Of a stretch of 64,000 bases of DNA, positions 50,437 to 63,499 are shown in pieces. Location of the stretch: NCBI RefSeq assembly GCF_040954835.1, contig NC_090723.1, forward strand, positions 7,450,001 to 7,514,000. Direction: 5' to 3'. The position numbers and the translations under genes are program-made. This DNA comes from Lepisosteus oculatus. Lineage: Eukaryota; Chordata; Actinopteri; Semionotiformes; Lepisosteidae. How positions within the stretch are numbered: position 1 is the stretch's first letter; each line of letters begins with the position of its first letter. The notes beneath the pieces were generated by a model that ran no database searches, was not told the origin of the DNA, and saw only the letters and a list, made by a program, of their open reading frames with translations.

Positions 50437-50690
50437 CCGGGAGCAGAGTGGTGGCTCTGTGGCTAAGGATCTGTGCCTGTGACTAGAAGGTTGCCGGTAC
50501 AAATCCTCCGTTGGGCCCCTGAGCAAGGCCCTTAACCCCAACTGCTCCAGGGGCGCTGTACAATGGCTGACCCTGTGCTCTGACTCCAAGCTTCTCTCCC
50601 TGTCTGTGTGTCTCATGGAGAGCAAGCTTGGGTATGCGAAAAGACGAATTCCTAATGCAAGAAATTGTATAGGGCTAATGAAGTGATATT
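50437..50690 (-). repeat. dispersed repeat family B, copy 3 (reverse)
   Basis: Reverse-complement blocks of the copies at 6600 and 37021 are seen: gtggctctgtggctaaggat, gttgggcccctgagcaaggc, aactgctccaggggcgctgt, ctctccctgtctgtgtgtct and ttcctaatgcaagaaattgt. Confidence 0.82.
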
Positions 50691-53499
50691 ATGTTATGGT
50701 CTTCTGTTAGCTGTGGCAATACGAAGAACTGAACTGACAAGGCATGTCCCAACAAATTGCAAGCAAAGTCTTGCTACTTGTTATGATAAAATGGATTCTT
50801 CCAAGATGATACATGAAAATCTCATGTATTTTTCTTCTAAATGTGCTTCCCATGCTGGCAAGTGCACAATGGGGATTTGAGCAATTCTAAGCAAGGTGAA
50901 AAACCTCCTTCACCAATATAAAAGCATCAGTTACTGTCTCCTTTACGGTGCTGAAGGTACATCTCTACAGGAGATGGCTAGTTCATTGCAAGTAGACCTA
51001 CACGTAGGTTTTAAAGTCATCTTCCCATCTGCATCTTATAGTTCTGGTGCATATGTATGTGTCTGTATGGACAGAATGCTTGGTCCCCTGACAGCAGTAG
51101 CTTTTGTAGCTCCTGCAAGTGATCATTTGGAATAAAAACTTAATATTTTAGGAAAAACCCCTCGGCAATGACATAATTAACAGTCACATTAATATGAGAT
51201 GGTGCTACATTAAAGGTGCTATATAAAATGAACCTTTTAAAGTATTCATTTCTGATAACATTACTCTTCAGCTGCTGTGCATTCACACAGTCTATTGAGT
51301 AAGCTCTTTGCTGAGAGAAACAGTCATTGAGCGTGTCCTATCACAGAACCCCAACAGGCTGTTATTGCCTGAACACTTGTGTTCACATTGCAAGCTACTA
51401 GCCCAAGCGCCTACCTGCACCTGGGATGTCATCTGATGCAGGTCCTGTCAGATTTCTCCAGCAGATTCTTAGCATTGGCTCTGGTAAAGCAAATAATGAT
51501 TTAAGCCCTGTGAAGTTAGGAAAAGCCACATCTGCCTAGAATAACAAATAATATCAGCTTCACTGGCAGTGCTGCTCCCACTGGAATCTAAAAGCTTGAG
51601 AGTGAAAGAATTGAAGTCATTTTAATTGTGCACAAAAACAGCGCTGTCTCACGAGCAAATAACATATTTTCTAAGGTGTGCTTGAGAGCAGATGTTCTGT
51701 ATCTCTTTAGTGAAGGATGCTTGATTTATTTGGTCATGCATCTAAAGGGGAACTTCAGTCTCAATTGCTCAGACTGGTTCTTACTGTAAATGTCGGTAAC
51801 AAAATATTATTTACATATCCTGAATTAAGCACAAAAATTGTGAAAGCACTGGACAGTTGCCATGTTGTCGCTACCCCCTGTTCTCTCCATAGGCAAGAGA
51901 TCCCATGAATTGCGACGTAATGTGGCCCTTCCTGCTCACTAGTCGCTGTAATAGCTGATGTAATGCAATGTAGAGGTTGTGCAGCAGACAATTCACAGCA
52001 GAAATGTTCCAACGTGATCTGCATGCAGAGTTAACAAGTAAGTTATCTTTGTCTCGACGTCAAGAGTAATATCTCTATTAGATTAAAAGAGATGTATTCA
52101 CAAGCCTGCTTGTTTACAGTTTGATAGGACTGCTTCATCTCACGGGAGGTTTTGCTGCCTGGTTTTGAATCGCAGAATATGGAGTAAGTTGCAGGTCTTG
52201 CATGTTACTGTGTATATTTTACTTTAACTGTGGTTTGAAATGGAGTCTTCAATGCCAGTTCTTTCTATCCCCGAAATATAAAAATAGTGTTGCAGATCCC
52301 CTTCAAAAGCCACACTTTAAGATGCATTTTACATGAAAACAAAGCATTGAGCTCTTTCTGAGTGGTCAAGGTCTCATTATCAATGATGGTCTTATGCACA
52401 GTGTGCTAAAACTAAATAGTCAATAATATTAAACCTCAAGTACTCCTGACTGGAATCTGGGAACAGTTTGATCTGTGTATTTGTAGATGCCTGGACTATT
52501 TCAGTTCACTTCGTTGCTCTGTGGGACTTTTAGAGCAAGCAGATCAGTCCTGTAGGCATCAGTACAACAATCAGAGGAGCTGGCCTGGAGCCCTGACTGG
52601 GGTTGATTAACTGTGGAGCAAGCTCTGAAAGGCAGGGTTTGAGGAAATGGAGCAGTGTCAGCTCAAAGCCTAACTGAATGATCCGATCTTTCCAAAGCTG
52701 TCCTTCGGTATATATATAAAGGCAATTTCATTGACCAGCAGGAGTATAACTTTGTTGGGAAGCTTTGGGTGTTTTGGAGACGAAAGCCAACAGATGGGGA
52801 TCTTTATCATTCTAATTAAGAATCGCAGTCACTCACAGCACTGTCTTTCAAAACAGTAAGGACAGCAGCTTCAGAAAATTTTCTTAGAAACTGGTCGTCA
52901 ACAGCCAATTAGTATTTTGTGGTGCTGCTTATATTCCTGGTTAAATGATTAAATGTGTCGGTCATCTTGGCTGGAATTGGAGGGTGAGATTCATGCATGA
53001 TTTTCTTCATTCTCCAGTTTCTCTCACTGTGAGTCTCATAGACAGACCGCATTGATTTGGAGAGCTTTCTGGTTCTATGTCCCTGTATAATCAGTGCAAT
53101 CCACTGCAATATGACACTTTCTTTTATCTATAGTTAGGCTGGGACAAGTACATGATAAATATGGAAGTTTAAAATTAGTTTTATATCATCAGTCATTCAT
53201 TTGATTCTAATCAGAAAATTGGAACATCAGAAGGGCTACAGATTACAGGAGCCAGAATGATTTATACTGGGACAATCCCGCCCCTCACTCAGTAAAAGAT
53301 ACTTTCTGTTAGGCTGCCTGTGTAAAAGCTAGCAATCCCAATCACTAGACCACTGTGCTTGTGTACAATAATGGCTTTCAGATGGCAACTGCATTGCATT
53401 TGTAAGGGGTACAGGTAACGGTTATTGCACCACCCCCTGTGTAGGTGCTTATTGGGTATACCTCATGCTCAAGCATAATTGTGTTCCTTGAACCCAAAG

Positions 53500-54300
53500 G
53501 GAACAGATCAGGCCAGTATGGGATCTGCACACTTGAGCAGGTGTTGTCTCTGGAGATACCAGTTCATGTGCTGCCCAGTCCAGTCATGGTGATCTCTTTT
53601 AGACACTCTTGCTTTATTTCCTCTTTCTGACATCCTCTGGTTTCAAAGCCCTGGGCTCTCTCCGGGATGATCTTCCTTCTTCTAGGTTCAGTTTAGATGC
53701 ACAGTCTCCCGGAGGTTCATAATGATGCATTTCTTCAAGTTTTCCTTCTGCCATGTCTTCAAAATAAATGACTTGTCTGGCTTCCCCTGGTGTGGTTACC
53801 TTGCATGAGCTGGGAGATGAGAACTGTGAACTGTTTAAAGTCACTGATTCATTCATTATCCCTCACAGTCAAGGATGACTGTCTTCCACGAAGCTGAAGG
53901 TGATTGATGAGGCCGGTGCCAGATCTGCAGACTGTCTGGCACCTTGAGGAGGTGTCGTCTCAGAAGTCGTGGTCATGTATTGTGCAATACACTCATGGCA
54001 GCTCGCTTCAGGGCTCTGCTTCCTCCTGGGTTCTCGCTCTGACATCATTGAGTCGCAGAGTGCTGGTTTCCTATCCAGATCTTCTTGCTCCATCTGATGC
54101 GATCAAGACCCAGGGGCTGATATTGATGCATTTCTTTAAGTTTCCTTTGACCGGGTCTTTGAAATGCTTCTTTTTGGTATGTTTGCTTTGTTTAGGCTGG
54201 AAGAAGAGAACCTTCTTTGGGAGCCTGGATTTTGACATCTGGATGACCCATCCGACAGACATGCTGGATAACAATCATATCTTCAATGTTTGTTGAAGAT
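53500..54300. repeat. two diverged copies of one LINE-like repeat
   Basis: Blocks in 53500-53780 recur in the same order in 53909-54170: gccagtatgggatctgcaca resembles gccggtgccagatctgcaga, then a gaggtgt/caggtgt block, a tctgacat block, and gatgcatttcttcaagtttt resembles gatgcatttctttaagtttc. The two are well diverged. A repetitive element of non-LTR type is likely, but no reverse-transcriptase motif is visible. Confidence 0.5.
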
Positions 54301-56562
54301 ATGCCCTCTTGGGACAGAATGTTGGTCTGCCTTTTCTTAAAATGTTAACATTTTCTGCAAATAATGCTGGTGCCACAGCTGTAGTCCTTTTTACAGTCTC
54401 TTGTGTGTTGTCTATGTTTTCTGCCTCAGTTACTGTAGTGCAGGAGTAATGATTACTGCATTTACCCAGTAGTTCTGTACTGAAGATTGAGTTAGACCAT
54501 TAGTCTGGTGGCAGTTGTGTTTCACTAGCCAGCCACAGGGGGGCACTGCTTCTGCAAGAGTCTGGGGCATCCTGACTGACAGTCCCACCCAAACTCTGTG
54601 ATGCTCATCCACTTGCATGACACTGTTTTGGCTATCCTGGTCCCAGCGGGCTTAGGACATGGCCTGGACTAATTAACCAATTATCTGAGATCTGAGCTGT
54701 AGGGCTTAACTTGTACCGGGAACAAACTGAGATGCTCAACAGTCCCATCCATCCACAGACTTTAAGAATTTTGCAGTGAAAAAGACTGAGTGTTTAACCA
54801 AAGCATGTGTTAGTACAATTGACCCAGCTGTCAAGACTCCTTTTTAACTGAGTTGTACATTGGGACGGGTGACATTTTGCTTCTTCTTGAAAAGAAAAAT
54901 CAAGTGGTTGCTTGTTTGGGCTGTGTGCCGTCAATCTTCCGTCGGCTTTGAATACCCAGTGAAAGAGGCGAGACGTTTTCTCAGTGCTCCAGCGATGGGA
55001 ACGGCAGAAATAGGTTCTCCATGCTGTCAGCCCCCCCTGCAGCCAAGTTTTGGTGTTCCTTTTCTCAACTGCTATTGTGTGTTGACAATGAAATGAAGCA
55101 CCTGGCCTAAGTGTGCATTGTTTTTGATTATTTTCACAGGGTGGTGTAGAAATACAATAGTCAGGCAGTATTTTCTTTCCTTACAGTACCCGTAGGAATT
55201 CATTTGATTAATACAGGTGGAAGCCACACACAGCTTTGCCTTTGCCTATAGTAGAATTGCCCAGTTTTCCTATAACCCTCTTCACCTGTACAGATATCAG
55301 CCTTCTCTTTGTGCATCCACATGAGGCACTCCATAATGCAAAGGGCCACAATACTGTGATACTGTGCTTGTGCATTGTGTGCTTGGTGTTGTGATGTGCA
55401 TAGGTCTGTTTCAAGGCAGCTCCCAATAATTTAGAAGGAGGGAAGAAAAAATCCAGGATCCCTTGTACCTGGAATGTTTCTTAATTAGGTGCTTGTTGAT
55501 CCTAAGACGTGATGTTCTGAGTTGAACTCCATCTTCCATCTTTTTATCTCAGTGGGGCATGAAGCTTATGCTGCCAAAGTTACTGACATTCTTTTTTAGA
55601 GCTTTATTCCAAAGAAATCTGGTCTGCATCTTCCTCTACTCCACATTAATAAATACATAGTATAATATAGAATAGGATTAAAACTGGTAAGTACTATGTT
55701 AATAAAGATGATGATTTTTAAAATGGCTTATTTTGGTCAGTGATGCCCCCCTGTGAGCTGTTCCTGCTGTCTAACATTGATCCATATGACCAGGACAACC
55801 TCAGTAGTGCCCCCCAAAAGGCAGGATGTCAGTGCAGTTAGTTCAAATGGAGAGCAGTTCTAAAGTACACCAATGTCTGTAATCCTAGCGGAAAGCAGTT
55901 TAGAAATGTGTCACAACATCCTCCACACTGATCAAACACTAGGGCGAGCTCTTCAATGCGTTGGGCTGTACTTCTGTGAATACCATTTCTCATTATATTT
56001 TTAATGCTTAAGTTGCACCCTGGCCACATGCTTAAAAAGCTGTTAGCATTTGAAGAAATTAGATCTTACAACCCACCTTTACTCATTCCAGGTAGGTTTT
56101 TGAAAATTGAGCATTATCTTTACAAACTCTTGCCAGGGGCAGTGAAGTCTTTCTGTTCACAAAGCCGCTAACAGCTTGATTCAACTTACATTAACAATTC
56201 TGCTTTCACTAATGCACGTAGAAAGCCGCCTTTTCCTGTAATGAAGTGATTTTAACAATCTGAAAGAGTGTCAGTCATTTTCATAGCACTGCCAAATGGA
56301 AAAAGAGGAGTCCTAATTTATTTTCTAATTCAGAGGTGTATAGAACTCTGCATGTACATCAGCAGCTGTTTTTTTTTTCAGCTGCGGTAATGGCAGTTTT
56401 GTATAGCTTTTGTGAATCAAATTCTCTCTTGATTCTGTGTTGTGTTTTTCCTCGGCTGGTCAGTTTTCATCATACACTAAGTGTTATAGCAAATACAAAG
56501 CACGACAGCATCTTGCAGAACATTTTGATTGCTCCCTTATTCCACCTATGTATTAGTGTGCT

Positions 56563-56790
56563 CATGTCCAGTTGTGAGAAAACGTTTGTGAACCCTTAGG
56601 AATTATCAGGATTTCTGCAGGAATGGCTCCTAAAATGTGATCTGATCCAAGTCGTAATAATAAATAAGGACAGTCTTATTTGACAAACAACACACACAAC
56701 ATTTTACGTTGCCGTATCTTTATTGAACAAATGGTGAACAAAACTCACCAAAAGGACCTGCCTTTTCACTAAAGTCTTCAATGTGTACTT
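56563..56790. mobile_element. mariner/Tc1-type DNA transposon remnant
   Basis: The string gtgagaaaacgtttgtgaac, then ccttaggaattatcaggatt, aaaatgtgatctgatccaag and tctttattgaacaaatg follows a pattern I associate with short non-autonomous DNA transposons widespread in vertebrates. No transposase frame is present and the second end was not clearly found. Confidence 0.4.
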
Positions 56791-58140
56791 GATCATTTTC
56801 ACTAGATCAATGTGCTGTACTTATTTTTTCACTCTTTTGTGTCGTACATGCGCTGGTTTACAGGGAAACGTGCTCCTAAAGCTCCTATCTGCATGCCCAC
56901 ACAGCTTGTCCGCCAGTAGGTGGGAAAGTGAAAAGGATTAGAAAGAGCATTAAAATCTGTAAGTAATAGTCGAAGTTTAACTATATCTCATTGGCACTAA
57001 CGTGATTTCCTCTTCTGCGTGGATCATTGCGTGTTAAGTGGCTTTTATGAAATCTGATTGCACGTCGCAAGAGATGTGAGCTGAGTTTTATCCAGGATGT
57101 TTTTCCACGGGTTTTAGTGACGAATCAATAAATTAAGATGCAAGTTACGGTGCATCAGTTTTGATTGCACTATAATTTGTAAAGCACCTTTAGAGCAGAT
57201 AGCCATCCTATCGCGGGTAATTGGTGTTAAGGATTGGGGTCCACAGCATGACATGTTGTCATTTTCCAAATAGATTTTATGTCATGGCAAGTAGTTGGCA
57301 TGTGTGATTTATAACTGCACTTAATGTTGCTGTGTATCTCTTTTCAGTTGCAAATCAAATCTCCCTGAAGGAGTTGCTAGCCAGCCTTCAACAGCATCTT
57401 TTAGGACCCATTCAGGGGAGCTGCTGGATAGAACTTCAAAGGGAGACTAATGGATCTGACAGGACTTTCCTTTGTGCTTTGCAGACATCTGAGCAGAGGC
57501 AGTTCATTTTCTGCAGTGAAAGGTTGTCCCCCCCTCCCTTTCTTAAATTTAAGCCAGCCTAAAAAGATATGCTGCCTGCTTCTGCCCAGCTGTTAGGAAA
57601 GATATTAATTAACATCTTCGGTTAGGGCAAATGCTAACCCAGCACAGCAGGAGGTACTGTACTGTGTTACTCTCCCAGGATACCCTGCCAGAGCACAGAA
57701 ACCTTTTTATTAGCACACGGAAGCAGAAAAACATCCTTAGGGGGCTCTTTTAATTGGGGTCATGTAGAGAATTAGGGTTGACTCCGGGGCACAACCAAGG
57801 TTTGCAGATTTTAAAAAGTCTTTACAGTGGAACGCAGGGTCTTCGCTTAAAACGGTGTGTGATTATTTCTAAAAAAGAGGTCCCCTGTAGCCTGCAGGGG
57901 CTGTACAGCCAGGAAATATCAGAAAAATGGTTTCTAAATGTGCAAGTAATTGATGACTACAATAATATAAAAACAGGCCAAGTGGCGTCATGTTTTTGTC
58001 ATCCAGTGACAGTGGCTGCAGGTTTCGTGTTTGGTTCTCAATGTGGCTCACTGTGTCCCAGCCTGTATGAAGGACCCGCTTGTGGAGCTGAGGAGTGAAG
58101 CAGACTGTCTCAGCTCTCAGCCTTGCAGTCAGTCTGCTCT

Positions 58141-58902
58141 GGCCAGACGGGCCCGGTGGTGGAATTCTGTCCCCTCATCAGATAGTGCTGGTTCTGTTCT
58201 GGCCTGTCAGGCCCCGTGCTGGAGTTCTGTCCCTTCGTCAGATTTGGCTAGTTCTGGTCTGCCCTGTTGGGCCTGGTGCTGGAGTTCTGTCCCCTTGTCA
58301 GATTTGGCTAGTTCTGGTCTGGCCTGTTGGGCCTGGTGCTGGAGTTCTGTCCCCTCGTCAGATTTGGCTAGTTCTGGTCTGGCCTGTTGGGCCTGGTGCT
58401 GGAGTTCTGTCCCCTCGTCAGATTTGGCTAGTTCTGGTCTGGCCTGTTGGGCCTGGTGCTGGAGTTCTGTCCCCTCGTCAGATTTGGCTAGTTCTGGTCT
58501 GGCCTGTTGGGCCTGGTGCTGGAGTTCTGTCCCCTCGTCAGATTTGGCTAGTTCTGGTCTGGCCTGTTGGGCCTGGTGCTGGAGTTCTGTCCCCTTGTCA
58601 GATTTGGCTAGTTCTGGTCTGGCCTGTTGGGCCTGGTGCTGGAGTTCTGTCCCCTCGTCAGATTTGGCTAGTTCTGGTCTGGCCTGTTGGGCCTGGTGCT
58701 GGAGTTCTGTCCCCTCGTCAGATTTGGCTAGTTCTGGTCTGGCCTGTTGGGCCTGGTGCTGGAGTTCTGTCCCCTCGTCAGATTTGGCTAGTTCTGGTCT
58801 GGCCTGTTGGGCCTGGTGCTGGAGTTCTGTCCCCTTGTCAGATTTGGCTAGTTCTGGTCTGGCCTGTTGGGCCTGGTGCTGGAGTTCTGTCCCCTCGTCA
58901 GA
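58141..58902. repeat. 60-bp minisatellite, about 12.7 units
   Basis: The array has an exact 60-bp period from 58141 to about 58902. Inner units are identical except for a C/T change within gtccccTtg or gtcccctCg, the T form being in the units at 58261, 58561 and 58801. The first two units and the last are diverged, as usual at array edges. Because 60 is divisible by 3 and the unit has no stop in three frames, it creates long shadow open frames on both strands (up to 308 codons). Confidence 0.98.
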
Positions 58903-61900
58903 CAGGGTGCTGGCTTCCTCCTGATGTTCCTGGTAGAGGGAGGAGACAGAAGTTGCTTTGCTTGAAGGCTTTGATGTGTGGCTCCAATCCACCTGCCTTC
59001 CCCTGGTCCTGCCAACACTAATCCCCCTGATATTCAGTAATTAAGTCCCAGGAATTTTATATCCTTTACCTCCTTTTGTCCTTTTCATTTTTTGTTCTGG
59101 CTGGGTGAGTTGAAAACTTCGTTTTAATTGTTTTGCCTGTTAGTAATGAAGTGCAGTCATGCTGTAAACACAGTCATGAGTGTTAGCAACTTCTCTGACT
59201 TTGCCCCCTGTTCCAGGATTGCTGTAGTAAAAGTGAATTTTAGCCATCCAGCCTCTGTGTGATAGAGAAACACCACTGCTAAGTGCTGCACACATCTTCA
59301 GTTTTACAAAACTCTTGCACGAAGACAGTCCAACCTTAATAGCAGTTTGAGTTTAATGAAGTTTGTTTTTCCTACATCTCTCACTGTCTACATGAACACT
59401 CCTTTTTTAAGAGGGCAGTCTAGCTTGGAACAGAAGAGCTGTTTCTGTTTTTTTCCAATGTTCCTGTTTAGTTTTTTGACAAAAAGAACAGCTGTCGGGT
59501 GGTGGAGATGACACTGGAGAGACTGAACACGCTGGATGAGATGCAAGAGAGATGTAGAACGCAAGGTGTGGAAGTTTTATTTAGTAGCGGTAATTACAGA
59601 GGGGATATGCACTTTCTGAAGATGCTGTAATTCTGTTCTGGCAGTTTCAGGACTCGTTGGAGATGAAGAAAGCACTCCGAGCCTGTTCGTTTGTCATTAA
59701 AACGGGCTTTCTCTCCCTTCCTTTCAAGTAAAAAAACAACACTCCGTTCCGATTTAATCTGTCAGCGGGCAAACAGGATTTCACAGAAGAGAAAAGTCAC
59801 TTTATGTTGAGAGCTCAATGGCCCAAATTCTACAGAAAGTAAACCTAAGACTTGTGATTCCATTACTTCAGTCTTAGGTTCTCTGCACCTGCTCCCAGTG
59901 GAGCTGAGAAATCTGAGGTCCTTCTCTTGACTTAAGGCAGGGGCTAACGTCTGATTACATCCGAGAACTTCTTTAGTCATTCTCTCCTCATGCTCGGCAT
60001 TCCACCTCTTCGCTCCAGACAAGTCCCGGGATCCATAGCTAAGTGACTTTCCATTAGCCACTGAGTCTCCTCCTCCTGACCAGATTTTAAACCTGAATTG
60101 AATCTGTACTTTACCCTGGCCTTTTATTGCCTAGCAGACAGGTTCATTGGCTGACTGTGTTAAGTCTGTGCGTTAACACACTGGCCTGCCAGTTGATCCC
60201 CTTCTGCACATTCCAGCTTTTTATTAAATCATTCACATACCAGGGATAACCGTTGTCACATTGCCACTTCAGGACAATGGCAGGGCCGACGCAGTGCGGC
60301 CTCTAGTGGTTGTCTCAGGAATTGCAGCTCTGCTTTACTGGGACACTACCAGTACCGAACCTCTTGCTCTGTCTCTCAAGACACTCCTTGGTCCCCCAGC
60401 AGTGTGCCTGCTGGCACACAGCAACCATCAACCAGCTTGCTTGATGTTTCGCCTACTTTCCTTGCACTACTGCTACTCACCGGCCAGCAGTCTTTGCGGA
60501 GCTGGAAGACGGCTGGACGCGATGGGGGGTGCGGGGATGCAGGGAGGAAGGCGAAAAAAGCCGCCCCCAGAACATGGGACTTTTGGGCTGCACGAATCAG
60601 GAGCTGAATTAGGGCCTTGGTAATTGGGGCTGTCCAAACAGAGTCCTTCCCCCCCGTGAGGACCCCAGCCTTTAATTTGAGTCGCTTGTGTCAATAAAGG
60701 TGCTGCAGGGCTGCTCATGGGGCCTCAGCTCATTAGAGCTCTTTAGGTAGATGCTGAGTCTTTCCTCCTCTTGCAGAATAGACGCTGGCCTGTGAGTGTT
60801 CCAGCGAAAATAAGACACATCCACCCTCATGCACTCGACTTCTGTGAAGGATCCAGCTTAAGGTCTGTTAATGAGGTCTCGTCTCATTCAGTACCCTTTC
60901 AAGTGAATGCCCCCTTTTCATATTTTTAATAAGCAGTTGGCTATCAGCTTCACATAATGACCCTTCAGAGCTTTGACAGCCCTCTCTCCACCGGTTGCCG
61001 AAGGGTGGGGTAAGGATTCAGGAAGTGCAGAACGAACTCCCAAGCCCAAGAGATGCCAGACTCTCTTTTCTGCAGTGGCTCTTTCGCAGTGTGAGAATAT
61101 GAAGATCCGGACGGTTCTGATGTGCCCGGTTGCGGTTGGCTGTTTGATCCTTGCTCTTCTTTAGAAACTGGGGGCCATGTAGCCCCAGCTGCCCCCTGAA
61201 AACCCTGCCAAGCACTTAGGAACCAGGTGTCTTTCAAATCGTTTAACCCCAGTTCCCAATCTGTAGCAATTTTAGTCTGTATCCCAAAATAGCCACCCAG
61301 TTTTCCAAAGCTGTGCTGAACAGAAAAGGAAAAGCTCACTTTTTTATAGATTTGTTGATCGGGACCCCCTGGAAGGATTAGGCTCCGGATTTACAAATTG
61401 TGTGTAAATATATAAAGGCACTTAATCGTGAGAGATGGGTAAGGCTGGCAGTGCTGAGATTCTCCCCCTAGCAGAGTGTGGAACGCTCCTGAATTGAGCA
61501 TTATTAAAATCCATGCTGGAAATACAGTGTTTTTCACCCGTGGCTTTCCCTTAATCAGCACTGTTATTTCCGTCTGTGTAAAAAGAGTTGCTGTGCTTGG
61601 TTAGGAGTTGCTGAACTGATTGGCAAGCTCCTGCAATCGCTTTCTCATTTGCAGGCGTTTTCTCTTGCAGAGGTGCCTTTTAACTCCCTGCTCACAGATG
61701 TGCTCAGAATACTTTTTAATATACAGCCACCTTCCCTCCCTGTTATCTGTGCCTTTTCCACTGGCAGCTGCTCTTTGTATTAAACTTGGCACGGTGCTGC
61801 CCTCATTGTCACCCTTTGTAGCATCCCGTTCTGTGTAAACGTCTCCTAATGCTTTCTCAAAGGGCATGGCCTCAGCCTGGAGGTCTCAGCAGCTGTGTTG

Positions 61901-62117
61901 TGGGAAGCTGCTTAGAAGAACTGGTTCTTCCCAGACTGGCAGAGGGTGTGCTCAGGAGGCAAGCTCTGGAGGAAACAAAGGAACACAGCTGGAAAGATTT
62001 TCCTCCTAAGCAGCTGTGTGCTGAAACTTGAACTTCCTGCCTGGTGTGTCCTGAGTCCTGCACTGCCCTCTGAAACTGGCACATGCAGTCAAAATTAAGA
62101 CAACATCAGACAGCAGC

Positions 62118-62650
62118 CATATCACCCTGCAGCTCCCAGCTGGGCAGCCCCACTGGAGCTCAGCAGGTGTGAGCCTGGTCTGTACCTGGATGGGAGACCT
62201 CCTGGGAAAAACTAAGGTTGCTGCTGGAAGAGGTGTTAGTGGGGCCAGCAGGGGGCGCTCACCCTGCGTTCTGTGTGGGTCCTAATGCCCCAGTATAGTG
62301 ATGGGGACACTATTCCGTAAAAAAGGCATCGGATGAGTTGTAAAACTGAGGTCCTGAGTCTTTGTGGTCATTAAAAATCCCAGGGCGTTTCTCGAAAAGC
62401 GTAGGGGTGTTACCCCAGCGTCCTGGCTAGATTGGCCATTAACAGTCATGGCTTCCTACTAACCCCCATCTCTGAACTGGATTCATCATCACTGAGAGCT
62501 GGTGTGTGGTAAGCAGACTGGTGCACTATGGCTGCCGTTGCATCATCCAGGTGGGACTGCACACTGGTGGTGGTGGAGGGGATCCCCATTACCTGTTAAG
62601 CGCTTTGAGTGGAGTGTCCAGAAAAGTGCTATATAAGTGTAAGGAATTAG
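62118..62650 (+). repeat. 5S rRNA-derived SINE, full length
   Basis: The head atatcaccctgcagctccca, gagctcagcaggtgtgagcc, then tacctggatgggagacctcc matches the 5S rRNA internal promoter (box A, intermediate element, box C) in order. Body and tail blocks are as in the 30800 copy, ending gctatataagtgtaaggaat. It is the most complete copy here and ends 850 bp before the mpp2 shared exon. Confidence 0.9.
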
Positions 62651-63499
62651 TGTGATTGTAACTGTAGGGTTTGTGTGATGATTTATTACAGAACAGCTGC
62701 ACTTACTGTACAAGTCCGCATTCTCTCCCGCTCACTTCCTGATCTCCCAGATCTGTTCCCAGTCTCAGCACCAGTGCCTTCAATGCAAACAGACAGGTGG
62801 ATAAATATCTTACAAGAAAATCTCTCCGGTTCGTGGTGTGTGTTCTGTCGCTATGAGTTATCTGCAGACTTTGACTTTATAACCATGAAAGGAGGAATTA
62901 GATGGCTCTTTACATGGCCCTGCTACCCTCAGCATTGTGAACTCACAAGCAAATTAACATTCATTCTCAAACTTCAGACTGGTTCCCTGCTCAATGCAAC
63001 ACGGTATTCCCTCTGTACACAGTGTGTATTCCTACATGCATACAGCTGTTTTACTGATCACAGTTCTCTGTGTCATGCTGATGAATACTAATAAAGGTAA
63101 AACAGCTGTTTGTGGTGTCTACATTCGACTTTGTATACTGAATTAGAAGTCTTTTTTATAGCTCTTTCTCCCTTTAAAGTCTGGGAACAGGATTAGTAGC
63201 TCCTTAGCATTGTGAAACTGCACAGGTTAATTAATACTCATTTCCTAATTAGACAACTGAGGAAGTTTTTGTATTGTGAACAAGGTTTAATTGCTTAGAA
63301 AATCCTTTGTTTTCAGCTCAGAGTTTAATTAACTAGAAAGTGATGTGACCACCACCTTTTCTCACCAGCTGAGGAAGGACTAACATGGCTTTTTTAAATT
63401 CATTTAACCCTTCTCCAAAGCATCAAAACTTCCACAGTTCAGTCTAGTCTGGATAAATAGATAAAAGACCAAAATAACCTTTCTTTTTTTCCTTTTCAG

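Larger units (their letters stand above)
46799..63499 (+). other. mpp2: mpp2 first large intron, part 2
   Basis: About 16.7 kb between start exon B and the shared exon. Listed repeats inside are the LINE-tail-like block 48950-49150, family B copy 50437-50690, two related LINE-like blocks 53500-54300, a mariner-like remnant 56563-56790, the 60-bp minisatellite 58141-58902 and a 5S-derived SINE 62118-62650. Two weak exon candidates (57347-57520 and 59508-59565) are discussed as findings. The rest is unremarkable. Confidence 0.65.

Noticed and set aside
58031..59021. Repetitive proteins of 261-308 residues on both strands
   Set aside because: They arise because the 60-bp minisatellite unit lacks stops in three frames; the flanks are not coding.
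62675..63091. 138-codon + strand open frame upstream of the mpp2 shared exon
   Set aside because: No domain, no acceptor/donor pair giving a matching phase, and lies in an intron after a SINE.
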